Shown here one piece after another: positions 18,152 through 27,165 of a stretch of DNA of 32,902 nt. Both the position numbers and the translations under genes were made by a program. Origin of the DNA: Comamonadaceae bacterium (lineage in GTDB: Bacteria; Pseudomonadota; Gammaproteobacteria; Burkholderiales; Burkholderiaceae_C); contig VIKI01000062.1 of the NCBI GenBank assembly GCA_008080595.1, positions 1-32,902 of the forward strand. Reading direction: 5' to 3'. Every line of letters starts with the position of its first letter. Position 1 is the stretch's first letter. The notes beneath the pieces are model-generated. The model saw only the letters and a list, made by a program, of their open reading frames with translations, made no database searches and had not been told where the DNA came from.

Positions 18152-19403
18152 TCAGGGGTGAGTGGCCCCAGACAGCTTCAGCAAATCGTCGAGCAGGCCC
18201 ACTGCGGTGGCCCGGTAGCCATCCTGGGTCAGGTGAATGAAATCCGGCTGGGCCAACGGTGGCTCCCGGTGCGCCAGGCTGACCGTGCCGCAGTACCCGC
18301 CCTGGGCACGCACCCATTTGCCCCAGTCCCAGAACAGGGTTTTTTCCTGACGTGCCACCCGCATCAGAGCGGCGTTGACCAAGGCCAGACTGCTTGGAGG
18401 CTGGCCGCAGCTCACCGTTCGACTGCGTTGTTTGGGTCGGCCCTGGCGGATATCCGGCGGTGACATCAGGATGATCGCCGCTGAACTGCTCTGGCGCAGG
18501 CGGCGCACGGCGTGGGTGACTTTTTCGGTATACAGCGCCGGATCAAAATCGGTCACCATCGCCTCGTTGGTGCCAAAGGCCAGAACCACAAGATTGGGTG
18601 GTCTGGCCGTCAGTTCGGCATCCAGCGCCTGCTCGTTCCAGCCGAGGAATTCGTCGATTTGCGCCCCGTTGATGCCGACTGCGTCAAGCACCACCCCCGG
18701 TGCCAGTCTTTCCAGCGCCACACCACCCAGCGTTGTGCGTCCGTCTGGTTCGCCGGGCAAGGCTTTCAGCCACAGTTGTTCCCCCGCCACATCAAGCAAG
18801 AGTGAATTCATCTGCCAGCTGTCATGGTTGGCCGACAAGGCCACCAGCGTATCGGTGGCCGCATCGTTGGATATCTGCAAGACAGCGCTGCGGCTGGGGG
18901 CCTGCAAGACCGACAGGCGCATCAAATGGAGCGCTTGCGGATTTTTGAAGCTGATGCGCATGGCCCCACCGCCGTCCCCGGCACTGCCCAGAAAGCCACC
19001 AAAGGGCCGCAGCGTGTTGCCCGGCTTTTGTTGTGATGCCCGTTGCACCGACCAGTTGTTCTGATTGCTCAGTTTCACCGACTCGGAGCGCTGGTTGAGC
19101 ACGTAACCCGGGGTGAGCCAACCGATCCCGGCATCACCATAACGCGCCTGCAAACGGCGGCGTATTTCACCGCTCAGGTAGTCGCCCGCCGTATGTGAAT
19201 CGCCGATCTGCATCCAGCGAAAAATGCTGTCCCACTGCTGCGGTGGCAGCGCTAGCGGGCGGGCCACGGCTGAGTGGAAATGAGGGTCACCAAAATCACT
19301 CAAGGCTCCGGCAACACTGACTGGGCGCACCACTGGCCAGTGCGGGGCCAGCCAAGCTTGCCGTGAACCCGGCAAGCAACGCCGCCGCAACGCGCCGGGT
19401 CAT
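18152..19403 (-). CDS. SGNH-type esterase/acetyltransferase, probable frameshift after the signal peptide
   Basis: A secreted SGNH-fold protein. In the main frame (18152-19390, 412 codons from a TTG) block I is QIGDSHTAG with Ser65, block III FGTNE (272-276), and block V DFIHL with Asp383 and His386, so the catalytic set is complete. The true start is probably ATG at 19403, 17 nt after the previous gene's stop. It encodes a clear signal peptide (MTRRVAAALLAGFTASLAG, then PALA), but in another frame: as written that frame stops after LASGAPSQCCRSLE. Removing one base or adding two around 19325-19345 would fuse signal peptide and catalytic domain. With the MBOAT and SGNH genes upstream it probably places or removes acetyl groups on a periplasmic glycan. 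Confidence 0.8.
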
Positions 19404-19419
19404 GCGTGGCCGGAAAAAC

Positions 19420-20391
19420 TCAGAGAAACTTGACATGTTTCAAGATCAATTCAGAGAGCAGGCGATTGCCCGCCGGAGCCAGGTGGATGCCATCTTCTGC
19501 CCGCAGCATTTGAACCACGCCATCACTATTTTTCTTGTAGCGGGCAAAGGTGCTGCCATCTTCGGTCAGCACCTGGCTGGCCGGAATCAGCAACATACCG
19601 GGATGCTGGCTGAGCACCTCCTGGTACAGCGCATTGAGCACCGGCGCACGTGCCACCAGACGTTTGTTGTCCATGGGCGGCAGGCTGACCCAGATCACCC
19701 GCGCTTTGGCTTGCTGGGCCATGGTCACAATCGACTCAACCCGTTGGCGATAGACCTCGCGCCAGGGCTCACTGTCAAAGCTCAGCATCTTGCCCTGATG
19801 GATCAGATCCCAGGCATCGTTGGCACCGATGAAGATGATCAGCACACTGGCACGTTGCGCCGCCAGCTCCTCTTGAATGGTCTTGGGCCAGTCAAAATAT
19901 TTGGGGTAGGCCAGGCCGGTGCTTTGTCGGCTCAGATTGCGAAAGGCGATGTGGCGGCGCTTTAACTGACTGCTCATGATCTGTGCCAAGCCCTGCATCA
20001 GCGAATCACCGCAGAACAGCACCTGGTCGTCGGACTTGATGCCGAGCAAGTCATCTGACTGTGCGGGGGCGACAGCCACCGCAGTGGGCTCAGGCTTTGA
20101 CTTCTGTGCAGCCTGCGCTTCGCCCATGAGTGATGTCCGCCCGGCGAACCCCGCACCGACCACCGTGTTTTGCAGGTCAACCCAGTACGCATCCTCTGCG
20201 GCCAGCCAGTTGGCCCATTGTGATGGCAGGCGAAGCGTGGGGGCCAACTCTGGCACGTTGACAAACACATGGTGGCGTTGTTCCAGGTAATTGACCAGAG
20301 CCGCACATTTGAACCAGGCCACCAGCGAGATCATTGCGCCAAGCGCCAGCAGTGTGCCAAAGGGGTTTCGGGACGAGACAAGGGAAGACAC
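19420..20391 (-). CDS. SGNH/GDSL hydrolase-type protein, membrane-anchored (DUF459-like)
   Basis: A 323-residue protein from GTG at 20391, chosen because AAGG (20398-20401) lies 6 nt upstream; the frame is open to 20463 but that part overlaps the MBOAT gene. An N-terminal helix (about 11-36) anchors it, with the rest in the periplasm. Motifs are CGDSL (127-131, Ser130), FIGAND (187-192) and DGIH (300-303, Asp300 and His303), giving a complete SGNH set. It starts 22 nt after the MBOAT gene stops and ends 17 nt before the second SGNH gene. By analogy with AlgI/AlgJ/AlgX and PatA/PatB pairs it should receive acetyl groups exported by the MBOAT and pass them to a glycan. Confidence 0.88.
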   Translation of the reverse strand: MSSLVSSRNPFGTLLALGAMISLVAWFKCAALVNYLEQRHHVFVNVPELAPTLRLPSQWANWLAAEDAYWVDLQNTVVGAGFAGRTSLMGEAQAAQKSKPEPTAVAVAPAQSDDLLGIKSDDQVLFCGDSLMQGLAQIMSSQLKRRHIAFRNLSRQSTGLAYPKYFDWPKTIQEELAAQRASVLIIFIGANDAWDLIHQGKMLSFDSEPWREVYRQRVESIVTMAQQAKARVIWVSLPPMDNKRLVARAPVLNALYQEVLSQHPGMLLIPASQVLTEDGSTFARYKKNSDGVVQMLRAEDGIHLAPAGNRLLSELILKHVKFL

Positions 20392-20413
20392 GTGTGACCT
20401 TTTGAATCGGAAA

Positions 20414-21802
20414 TCAATATCTGGAGTAAATGAAGGCCGGAATACCACTTGGCCCCAGTTCAATACACACCCAGGTGATCAGTGTCAGGCCGGTGAGTTG
20501 TGCCGGCCAGGCCAATTGCGCCAGTCTGGCCCGCAGCGGCTCCCGGAATCTGGCAGAGAGTTGCTGAACTCCGAAGAAACCGCCCAGCAGCAGCAGGCCC
20601 CCCAGCACGTTGTAGGAAAAGGGTTTTGTCCAATCCCCCATGGCCAACAGGTAGGCCAAGGCCTGGTCGATATCCGGCGCACGAAAGAAAATCCAGGCAA
20701 AACTGACAAAAATGAAGGTCAACGGCAAACGCATCAGGCTGGGTGGCAACAGGTGTTTGGGCCAGACATTGCCCAGCACACAGGCCATGCCATGCAACAC
20801 CCCCCAGACCAGATAATTCCAGCCCGCACCATGCCACAGGCCGGAAAAAACCATGGCAGCCAGCAGATTGAACTGCGTCTGCCACAGGCCACGACGGCTG
20901 CCACCCAGCGGGATGTAGATGAAATCCCGAATCCAGGTGGACAGCGACATGTGCCAGCGCCGCCAGAACTCCTGCGGACTGCGTGCCAGGTAGGGCTGAT
21001 TGAAGTTGTCTGCCAAGCGAAACCCCAGCAGCCAGGCCAAGCCCATCACCAGATCGGTCAGCCCGCTGAAATCGGCATAAATCTGCACCGCGTAGGCCGC
21101 CGCACCCAGCGCCAGTTCCAATCCATTGAAGTCAGCTGGGCTGGCAAACAGCGGATCGACCCAGGTGCTGGCCAGCCACTGTGCCACCACCAGCTTCTTG
21201 AACAAGCCACGGACTACCAGGCCCAGGCCGTGCGCCGGGTCCACAAAAAGCCGTGGCTGGCGCAACTGGGGCAGCAGGAACTCGGGGCGGCAAATCGGCC
21301 CGGCCACCACCGTTGGGAAAAAAGCCAGATACAGCCCGGTTTCGGTCAACGTCAGGTCGCGACAAGCGGGGTCATCGCGGTAGCAGGCCACCAGCAAGGC
21401 CACCGCCTGGAAGGTGTAGAAAGACACCCCTATCGGCACTAACAGCTCCAGCGACAGCAGCTTGATCTCCCAGCCGGACGACCCCGCCAGATAAGGTGCC
21501 AGCAGATCACGCAGCGGCAGGTAATATTTCAGCGAACACAGAAAAGTGGCCAGGCAGCTCAAGCCGATGATCAGCCAGCTGCGCCGGGATGCACCCTGGC
21601 TATGGCGAATGCGCCGCGCCAGCAGATGAACACTGGCGGAAAACAGCAGCAAGTAAACGAGCAGAGGCACATCCAGACTGGCGTAAAAAAGCCAGGAAAA
21701 CAGCAGCAGCAGCCGGTTCTGCGCACTGACAGAGGCCTCAAAATACCAGTAAATGGCAAACAGAACGAAAAATCCCAGAGCGAATTCGGGGCTGAGGTAC
21801 AT
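20414..21802 (-). CDS. MBOAT family O-acyltransferase (AlgI-like)
   Basis: A 462-residue polytopic membrane protein from ATG at 21802 (MYLSPEFALGFFVLFAIYW); an upstream TTG at 21832 is less likely. Signatures: VPIGVSFYTFQA, IYADFSGLTDLVMGLA, FWRRWHMSLSTWIRDFIYIPLGG with His284, and GLWHGAGWNY with probable catalytic His324. It resembles AlgI more closely than the MBOAT at 2933-4453 does. Followed closely by two SGNH-type genes, it forms a typical O-acetylation module for an exopolysaccharide or other exported polymer; no polysaccharide synthesis gene lies within the window, so the target is unknown. Base composition is like the surrounding genes, unlike the first MBOAT. Confidence 0.93.
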   Translation of the reverse strand: MYLSPEFALGFFVLFAIYWYFEASVSAQNRLLLLFSWLFYASLDVPLLVYLLLFSASVHLLARRIRHSQGASRRSWLIIGLSCLATFLCSLKYYLPLRDLLAPYLAGSSGWEIKLLSLELLVPIGVSFYTFQAVALLVACYRDDPACRDLTLTETGLYLAFFPTVVAGPICRPEFLLPQLRQPRLFVDPAHGLGLVVRGLFKKLVVAQWLASTWVDPLFASPADFNGLELALGAAAYAVQIYADFSGLTDLVMGLAWLLGFRLADNFNQPYLARSPQEFWRRWHMSLSTWIRDFIYIPLGGSRRGLWQTQFNLLAAMVFSGLWHGAGWNYLVWGVLHGMACVLGNVWPKHLLPPSLMRLPLTFIFVSFAWIFFRAPDIDQALAYLLAMGDWTKPFSYNVLGGLLLLGGFFGVQQLSARFREPLRARLAQLAWPAQLTGLTLITWVCIELGPSGIPAFIYSRY

Positions 21803-21928
21803 GGAACAACGGGGTAGGAAACGCAAGCTCAAGCGCGTGGGGCAAAGTATGACATGCCTTGAGCCTTGTGAAACTGGTTTTAGGGCCTATTTTTCATATA
21901 AAAACAGGCTGTAGACCAGATAATGTAT

Positions 21929-21955
21929 GCGTAAGCAGCTAGTAATTAAATAGCA
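21929..21955 (+). repeat. Dispersed repeat, copy B (right half)
   Basis: GCGTAAGCAGCTA, then 8 nt, AATAG, CA. It aligns without gaps to the right half of copies A and D. It lies in the spacer between the hsdR-like stub and the second MBOAT gene; I see no gene in that spacer (21803-22032). Confidence 0.6.
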
Positions 21956-22032
21956 ATTGATGCGACAAGAATCAAGCCTGAGCCGGATGAGTCGGAATAG
22001 TTGCGAGTTTGGAGTTTGGGGTTCGACTACAA

Positions 22033-22092
22033 CTAGCCCTGAGTGGTGAGCTGCTGCAAGAAGGGAAGCTCTACCTCGCTGTATTCGCTCAT
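22033..22092 (-). pseudogene. Stub of a type I restriction HsdR gene (N-terminus only)
   Basis: A 19-codon reading frame, MSEYSEVELPFLQQLTTQG then TAG, starts by ATGA overlap with the stop of the AlbA_2 gene. The sequence closely resembles the conserved first residues of type I restriction endonuclease R subunits (MSEY...VE.PFL.QL...G). Nothing HsdR-like follows in any frame; further stops and a dispersed repeat come next. In many genomes AlbA_2 genes sit inside hsd operons, which supports the reading. The rest of hsdR has been lost and hsdM/hsdS are not in the window. Confidence 0.6.
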
Positions 22093-23648
22093 GGCTTGCT
22101 GGTTTCTTGCTGTGCAAGCCATTGCTGGCCTTTGAGAGTCAGGCGATAACGCTGTTTGCTGCTACGGGGCATATCGGGGATGGTCATTTCCAACAGACCA
22201 GATGTGAGCGCAGGCAACAGATAGCTTTTGCGAAAGTGCTCGGGGTCTTTTAGGCCAAGAGCTTGCTGAATAGCCTGGCGTGTGACCTCACCTTGCACCG
22301 CCAGCAACACACGGCACACTTCCGGGGTGACTTCCGGGGTGACTTCCGGGGTCACATCCATGGTGGCCTCCCCGGTAGGGCGTGTGGCAAGGGGATGAGC
22401 GGCTAATCGGATGACAAAAGCCAGGCGCTCGTCATCGGTTTCAAACAGCGGTGATGGTGAGCCGTTGGCCGCCATTGCCTTGAGTATCTTGGGCACGCCG
22501 GTAGAGCGGCCTTCGGTCAGCTCCAGCTCCTTCAAAAACTCGCCAATACGGCGGTTACGGTAGCGGCGGCTGATTGATCGGCCCGCTTCAAAATCACGGG
22601 TTTTGATCGAGCGATCAGGTCCCGGAAAACTCAACACCACCAACTCGTCATAACCAATGCGCACCTCGATTGGCTCGCGCTCCTCATAAGAACGGTGGTA
22701 AACAGCATTGACCAAGGCTTCTTCAATCGCCACGTAAGGAAAGTTCCACACCCGTGTGGCCTCGGCCCGATCCGGGTGTTTCACCACTGTTTCCACCAGG
22801 TAATTGCGCTGGATAAAGCTCAAGGCATCACGCAGCATGCGCGAGAGTGGCCCCTTGAATATTTTTTCATCAAACCGGTCGCCCCCAGCCCCTTCGGGAA
22901 ACCACACCACGTCGATCTGCGTGTAGGGGAAAAAGCGCTCCGGGGCTTCGTTGAAAAACAGCAGCCCTACGTTCTTGGGGCGAGGAGCTTCGCTGGGGCC
23001 ACCCACTACATTCATTTGTCGGCCCAGCTCTTCCACCGTCATCTGCGGCGCATCCGTTGCCAGAGCACTGCCCACCTCGGTCAAATACTCCACCATCAGT
23101 GGCTTGGACAAATCACTCACCTGCGCGTGCTGTGCAAACCGGTCATCCCACGGCACTTGCGCCGTCAGGCTCAGCAGTTCCTGCTCGGTCTCGCCCTTGG
23201 CCTCTACCGTGCTGCTGTAGCGGCGAATGTAGTAGTGCCAGGTTTTCTGCCTGGCGCTTACCGATGCAGGCGCTTTGTAAGGCCGGTGCATGCCGCCCGG
23301 CGCGTGCAGCACGATCAGCTGGCGGCCTTCTACCTCTTGCACCGTCAGGGCCGGAAAGTAAGGCGGCTGTATCAGCTGGCACGCCGCCAGCAGCTCTTGC
23401 TGGATCTTGTCGAGCTGCTTGGCGACCAAGCCCGCCGGCGGAAAAATGGGCTGACCGTTGGCATCGCAGTCTTGGCCAATCACCACATAACCGCCGCCCA
23501 GGTTTTCAAAGTCATTGGCAAATGCACACAGCGTGCGAATGATGGCATCCGGGTTCCAGCCCGCCTTGTATTCAATGCGTTCGCCCTCCACTGTGCGCTG
23601 GCGCAGCAGGGCGAGCAGGTTGAGGGGAAGATGGCTGCTTGGTTTCAT
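22089..23648 (-). CDS. AlbA_2-domain ATP-binding protein / putative transcriptional regulator
   Basis: A 519-residue protein from ATG at 23648 (MKPSSHLPLNLLALLRQ); an upstream ATG at 23693 would add 15 residues. The N-terminus, TVEGERIEYKAGWNPDAIIRTLCAFAND (about 18-45) and GGGYVVIGQD, is the Schlafen AlbA_2 domain. The middle holds the ATP-binding half typical of the family (YVAIEEALVNAVYHRSYEEREPIEVRI, then NRRIGEFLKELELTEGRSTGVPKI). A linker with three VTPE units leads to a C-terminal winged helix (about 445-510). Such proteins are frequent companions of type I restriction systems and of mobile DNA; their biochemical role is unsettled. The overlap with an HsdR stub fits this origin. Confidence 0.87.
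   Translation of the reverse strand: MKPSSHLPLNLLALLRQRTVEGERIEYKAGWNPDAIIRTLCAFANDFENLGGGYVVIGQDCDANGQPIFPPAGLVAKQLDKIQQELLAACQLIQPPYFPALTVQEVEGRQLIVLHAPGGMHRPYKAPASVSARQKTWHYYIRRYSSTVEAKGETEQELLSLTAQVPWDDRFAQHAQVSDLSKPLMVEYLTEVGSALATDAPQMTVEELGRQMNVVGGPSEAPRPKNVGLLFFNEAPERFFPYTQIDVVWFPEGAGGDRFDEKIFKGPLSRMLRDALSFIQRNYLVETVVKHPDRAEATRVWNFPYVAIEEALVNAVYHRSYEEREPIEVRIGYDELVVLSFPGPDRSIKTRDFEAGRSISRRYRNRRIGEFLKELELTEGRSTGVPKILKAMAANGSPSPLFETDDERLAFVIRLAAHPLATRPTGEATMDVTPEVTPEVTPEVCRVLLAVQGEVTRQAIQQALGLKDPEHFRKSYLLPALTSGLLEMTIPDMPRSSKQRYRLTLKGQQWLAQQETSKP
22318..22353 (+). repeat. Three 12-bp tandem repeats in the AlbA_2 gene
   Basis: Three copies of ACTTCCGGGGTG (the last ends in C) encode the repeated VTPE linker before the winged helix. 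Copy changes keep the frame and would only vary the linker length. Confidence 0.93.
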
Positions 23649-23865
23649 GGTGTCAAGCGATTTTGAGGTCGTGTTCCTTGTGTTTGCTGTCATCCCTGCT
23701 GCCGTTCAGGGCATGACATGCGGCCATGGGCTGGTTTTTGAGGCGAGAGAAGGTCGAGTTGGGCAATGGATATGGGGAGCGATAGTACCAAGAGGGCGAC
23801 CGGGAGAACGTCGCCATAGCACAGGCGCAAGGGGCTGTTTGGCCCACATGGAGGGGATGACTGAG

Positions 23866-23905
23866 CAAAAAAATACCCGCAGTCGCTTGCGCGACTCCGG
23901 GTATT
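23866..23905 (-). terminator. Intrinsic terminator of glcB
   Basis: Stem AATACCCG / CGGGTATT (23872-23879 and 23898-23905), one mismatch, then AGTCGC / GCGACT with a TTGC loop. On the minus strand it is followed by a run of seven T (23867-23873), placing it about 90 nt after the malate synthase stop. Confidence 0.88.
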
Positions 23906-23938
23906 CAATAAAAAGCAGTGCTAGATCAAGTGGAATGT

Positions 23939-23964
23939 GCGTAAACAGCTATTATTTCAATAGT
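23939..23964 (+). repeat. Dispersed repeat, copy C (right half)
   Basis: GCGTAAACAGCTA, then 8 nt ending in C, AATAG, in register with copies A, B and D. It lies between the glcB stop and its terminator, so it would be transcribed in the 3' UTR. Confidence 0.55.
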
Positions 23965-23995
23965 GATTTACTGTGCTTTCCGTCTCAGGCGCGGT

Positions 23996-26224
23996 TCAAG
24001 CCGCTGCCTTCACCTTCAACCGCCACCCATGCAGCAGCGGCTCGGTATAGCCGCTGGGCTGTGCCAAGCCCTTGAACACCAGATCACACGCCGCCTGATA
24101 CGCCATCGACGTGTCAAAGTGCCCGGCCATCGGCTTGTACAGCGGGTCACCGGCATTTTGCGCGTCCACCACGGCGGCCATGCGCTCGAACGTTTCCTTG
24201 ACCTGCGCTTCGGTGACCACACCGTGGTGCAGCCAGTTGGCCATATGCTGGCTGGAAATACGCAGGGTGGCGCGGTCTTCCATCAGGCCGATGTTGTGGA
24301 TGTCGGGCACCTTGGAGCAGCCTACGCCCTGGTCGACCCAGCGCACCACGTAGCCCAGAATGCCCTGGGCGTTGTTGTCGAGTTCCTGCTGTTTCTCGGC
24401 TTCCGTCCAGCTGGGGGCTGCGGCTACGGGGATGTGCAGCAGGCCGGTCAGCAGGGCATCGTGCTCCAGCTCGGGTTTGCGTTTGGCGTGGGTTTTTTCC
24501 AGCTCTTTTTGCACATCGCTGACCAGCACCTGGTGGTAGTGCAGGGCGTGCAAGGTGGCCCCGGTCGGGCTGGGTACCCAGGCGGTGTTGGCTCCGGCTT
24601 TCGGGTGGCCAATCTTTTGCTCCAGCATGGCTTTCATCAAATCGGGCATGGCCCACATGCCTTTGCCGATTTGGGCGCGTCCGCGCAGGCCGCAAGACAG
24701 GCCCACCAGCACGTTGTTTTTCTCGTAAGCGTGAATCCAGGTGCTGGCTTTCATGTCGCCCTTGCGCACCATGGGGCCGGCCAGCATGGAGGTGTGCATC
24801 TCGTCGCCGGTGCGGTCCAGGAAGCCGGTGTTGATGAAGGCCACGCGGCTGGCTGCTGCCGCAATACAGGCTTTCAGGTTGACGCTGGTGCGGCGCTCTT
24901 CGTCCATGATGCCGAGCTTGACGGTGCTGTCCGGCAGGCCCAGCATCTTCTCGACGCGGCCAAACAGTTCGCTGGCAAACGCCACTTCTGCAGGGCCGTG
25001 CATCTTGGGTTTGACGATGTAGACCGAGCCCTTGCGTGAGTTGCGGATGGCATCTTTTTTGGTCTTGGCCAGATCGTGCATGGCGATGGTGGTGGTGATC
25101 ACTGCGTCCATGATGCCTTCGGGGATTTCACGCACCACGCCCGCCTTGTCGGTGTACAGGATGGCCGGGTTGGTCATCAGGTGGCCGACGTTGCGCACAA
25201 ACATCAGGCTGCGGCCATGCAGGCGCACCGGCTTCTTGCCGTCAGGGGCTGTGTAGAGGCGGTCGGCATTGAGGCCGCGCTGCAAAGTTTTGCCGCCTTT
25301 CTCGAAGGTTTCCGTCAGCGTGCCATTGAGGATGCCCAACCAGTTGCTGTAGGCCAGTACCTTGTCGTCGGCATCCACGGCGGCGACCGAGTCTTCCAGG
25401 TCGAGGATGGTGGAGAGTGCGGCTTCGACGACCAGGTCAGACACACCCGCCGGGTCGGCTGCGCCAATGGTGGTGGCGCGGTTGATGATCAGGTCCAGGT
25501 GCAAGCCGTTGTGCTCGAACAGCACACTGCTTGGGGTCTTGGCTTCACCCTGGAAACCGACAAATTGCTTGGCATCGGCCAGGCTGGTGTTGCTGCCATC
25601 GGCCAGCTTGACGGCCAGTTTGCCGCCCTTGACGCTGTAGGCCACCGAGTCGATGTGCGAGCCCTTGCGCAACGGGGCGCAACGATCCAGCACATAGCGG
25701 GCGTATTCGATCACCTTGGCACCACGCTTGGGGTTGTAGCCGCCTTTCTTGCCGATCTTTTCGCAGCCTTTGGTTTCGGCGATCACGTCGGTGCCATACA
25801 GTGCGTCATACAGGCTGCCCCAGCGGGCGTTGGCGGCGTTGAGGGCGTAGCGGGCGTTCAGGATCGGCACCACCAGCTGCGGGCCGGCTTGTTTGGCCAG
25901 CTCGGCATCCACATTCGATGTGCTGATGCGGGCCTTGGCCGGTTGCGGCACCAGGTAGCCAATGCTTTCCAGGAAGGTGCGGTAGGCGGGCATGTCGGTG
26001 ATCGGGCCGGGGTGGGCTTTGTGCCAGGTGTCAAGCTCGGTTTGCAGGCGGTCACGCTCGGCCAGCAAGGCGATGTTTTTCGGGGCCAGATCGGCCACGA
26101 TGGCATCAAAGCCTTTCCAGAATTTGGCTGGGGTGATGCCGGTGTTGGGCAGTACCTGCTTTTCAATAAATTGGCACAGGTTGGCAGCCACTTGCAGGCG
26201 GTTTTTGGTGATGCGTTCGGTCAT
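23996..26224 (-). CDS. glcB: Malate synthase G
   Basis: A 742-residue cytoplasmic enzyme that condenses glyoxylate and acetyl-CoA to malate in the glyoxylate/glycolate pathway. The family is usually about 725 aa, so this is full length. Residues corresponding to the known active site are visible: Arg338 in [15 protein letters not shown], the Glu/Asp magnesium site in [16 protein letters not shown] and [14 protein letters not shown], and Asp631 in [17 protein letters not shown], the catalytic base position in the E. coli enzyme. The start at 26224 has only a weak ribosome site. The hydrolase gene lies 40 nt upstream on the same strand, so both may share a transcript. No isocitrate lyase or glycolate oxidase gene is in the window. 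Confidence 0.97.
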   Translation of the reverse strand: MTERITKNRLQVAANLCQFIEKQVLPNTGITPAKFWKGFDAIVADLAPKNIALLAERDRLQTELDTWHKAHPGPITDMPAYRTFLESIGYLVPQPAKARISTSNVDAELAKQAGPQLVVPILNARYALNAANARWGSLYDALYGTDVIAETKGCEKIGKKGGYNPKRGAKVIEYARYVLDRCAPLRKGSHIDSVAYSVKGGKLAVKLADGSNTSLADAKQFVGFQGEAKTPSSVLFEHNGLHLDLIINRATTIGAADPAGVSDLVVEAALSTILDLEDSVAAVDADDKVLAYSNWLGILNGTLTETFEKGGKTLQRGLNADRLYTAPDGKKPVRLHGRSLMFVRNVGHLMTNPAILYTDKAGVVREIPEGIMDAVITTTIAMHDLAKTKKDAIRNSRKGSVYIVKPKMHGPAEVAFASELFGRVEKMLGLPDSTVKLGIMDEERRTSVNLKACIAAAASRVAFINTGFLDRTGDEMHTSMLAGPMVRKGDMKASTWIHAYEKNNVLVGLSCGLRGRAQIGKGMWAMPDLMKAMLEQKIGHPKAGANTAWVPSPTGATLHALHYHQVLVSDVQKELEKTHAKRKPELEHDALLTGLLHIPVAAAPSWTEAEKQQELDNNAQGILGYVVRWVDQGVGCSKVPDIHNIGLMEDRATLRISSQHMANWLHHGVVTEAQVKETFERMAAVVDAQNAGDPLYKPMAGHFDTSMAYQAACDLVFKGLAQPSGYTEPLLHGWRLKVKAAA

Positions 26225-26264
26225 GGTCTAGAAGTCCAAAGTTAAAAAATCAGGAGGGAAAGAA

Positions 26265-27026
26265 TCAGGTGGGAAAGAAGTTGAGCACGTCATTCAGGCT
26301 ATGGCCGATGCGGGTGGGCTGGCAGCCCAGCTCTTCAAACGGCAAGTGATAGCGGTTGACCCACAGCGTCTGGTAGCCGTACCAGGTGGCCCCGAGTGCG
26401 TCCCAGCCGTTGGAGCTGACAAAGAGGATGTGTGACGCGGGCAAACCCATGGTCTGCTCACCCAGGGCATAGGCCTCTGGGTGGGGCTTGAATTTGCGCA
26501 CCGGGTCAACGCTGATCACGTGGTCAAGCAAACCGTCAAACCCGGCCGAATGCACGGCGGCTTGCAGCATGCTCAGGTTGCCATTGCTCAAGATGCCCAT
26601 GGGGATGCCCTGGGCTTTGAGCTGTTGCAGCACGGCCAGGTTTTCCGGGAAAGCATCCAGATGCTGGTATTGCGCCAGCAGCATCTCGATGGCGGGCTCG
26701 TGTTCTAAAATAAATTCGGCTGTGGCGCTTGATTCACTTGCGCAAGCAGCTACTTTTTTTATAGCATAAATGAGGGCAGAGCGGGTGATCTCGGAAAACG
26801 GCCGGTAATGCGCACCATGGTTGCAGGTGGTGACTAGGCGGGAGTATTCAATTTGTTTGTCGCGCCACACCACGCTCAGCGTCTGGCCGTGGCCAGGAAA
26901 AAGCTCTTCGGCCAGCTCGGCCACGCTGTACACGTCAAACAAGGTGCCATAGGCATCAAACAACACGGCCCGTGCGGGGTGGTGGTTTGACATGTCAGCG
27001 GGCAGGAGGGGTGCAGGGTGGGTCAT
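26265..27026 (-). CDS. Haloacid dehalogenase type II family hydrolase
   Basis: A 253-residue HAD-superfamily hydrolase related to L-2-haloacid dehalogenases. Motif I is LFDAYGTLFDVYS with nucleophile Asp24, motif II GILSNGN (144-150), motif III lysine in DPVRKFKPHPEAY, motif IV SSNGWDALGATWYGY. It would hydrolyse a small halo- or phospho-acid; a natural role in removing glycolate-related compounds is possible given the adjacent glcB, but is inference. ATG at 27026 is used; 26993 is an alternative start. Residues about 88-101 (YAIKKVAACASESS) are encoded by a copy of the dispersed repeat and form an insertion relative to what I expect for the family between two cap-domain helices. Frame is intact through the insertion. 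Confidence 0.9.
   Translation of the reverse strand: MTHPAPLLPADMSNHHPARAVLFDAYGTLFDVYSVAELAEELFPGHGQTLSVVWRDKQIEYSRLVTTCNHGAHYRPFSEITRSALIYAIKKVAACASESSATAEFILEHEPAIEMLLAQYQHLDAFPENLAVLQQLKAQGIPMGILSNGNLSMLQAAVHSAGFDGLLDHVISVDPVRKFKPHPEAYALGEQTMGLPASHILFVSSNGWDALGATWYGYQTLWVNRYHLPFEELGCQPTRIGHSLNDVLNFFPT
26725..26766 (+). repeat. Dispersed 42-bp repeat, copy D, inside the HAD hydrolase gene
   Basis: GCGCTT, 9 nt, GCGCAAGCAGCTA, 8 nt (mostly T), TATAG, CA. It aligns ungapped to copy A over 42 bp and is read in frame on the opposite strand by the hydrolase gene. Confidence 0.75.
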
Positions 27027-27165
27027 CCGCTGATTTTACGAAACCAGGCTGACAGCATGCGTGGCTTCAATGCAGCAACAGCTTTAACCAAAATGCGGGT
27101 AATCCGCCCCGTCTGCGCACTGGGAAATAATGCGGCCTGTTTTATTTGATGCCTGAAAGAATCCC

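Larger units (their letters stand above)
23649..23995. other. Spacer between the AlbA_2 gene and glcB
   Basis: I see no convincing gene. A 71-codon minus-strand frame (23653-23868) ends just before the AlbA_2 start and could be the remains of another restriction-locus gene, but I recognise no family. The spacer also holds the glcB terminator and a dispersed repeat copy. Confidence 0.5.

Noticed and set aside
20291-21442. Plus-strand open frame of 383 codons opposite the second MBOAT gene
   Set aside because: Gln/His/Pro-rich antisense shadow; the minus-strand MBOAT has complete family motifs.
22089-23648. AlbA_2 gene as part of an active multi-gene defense island
   Set aside because: No intact nuclease, methylase or specificity gene flanks it; neighbours are an O-acetylation module and malate synthase.
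24000-26245. Long plus-strand open frames across glcB (for example 23963-25039 and 25076-26245)
   Set aside because: They are antisense shadows of malate synthase G caused by high G+C in the third codon position; their translations are His/Gly/Val-rich with no family resemblance, while the minus-strand protein has all active-site residues.
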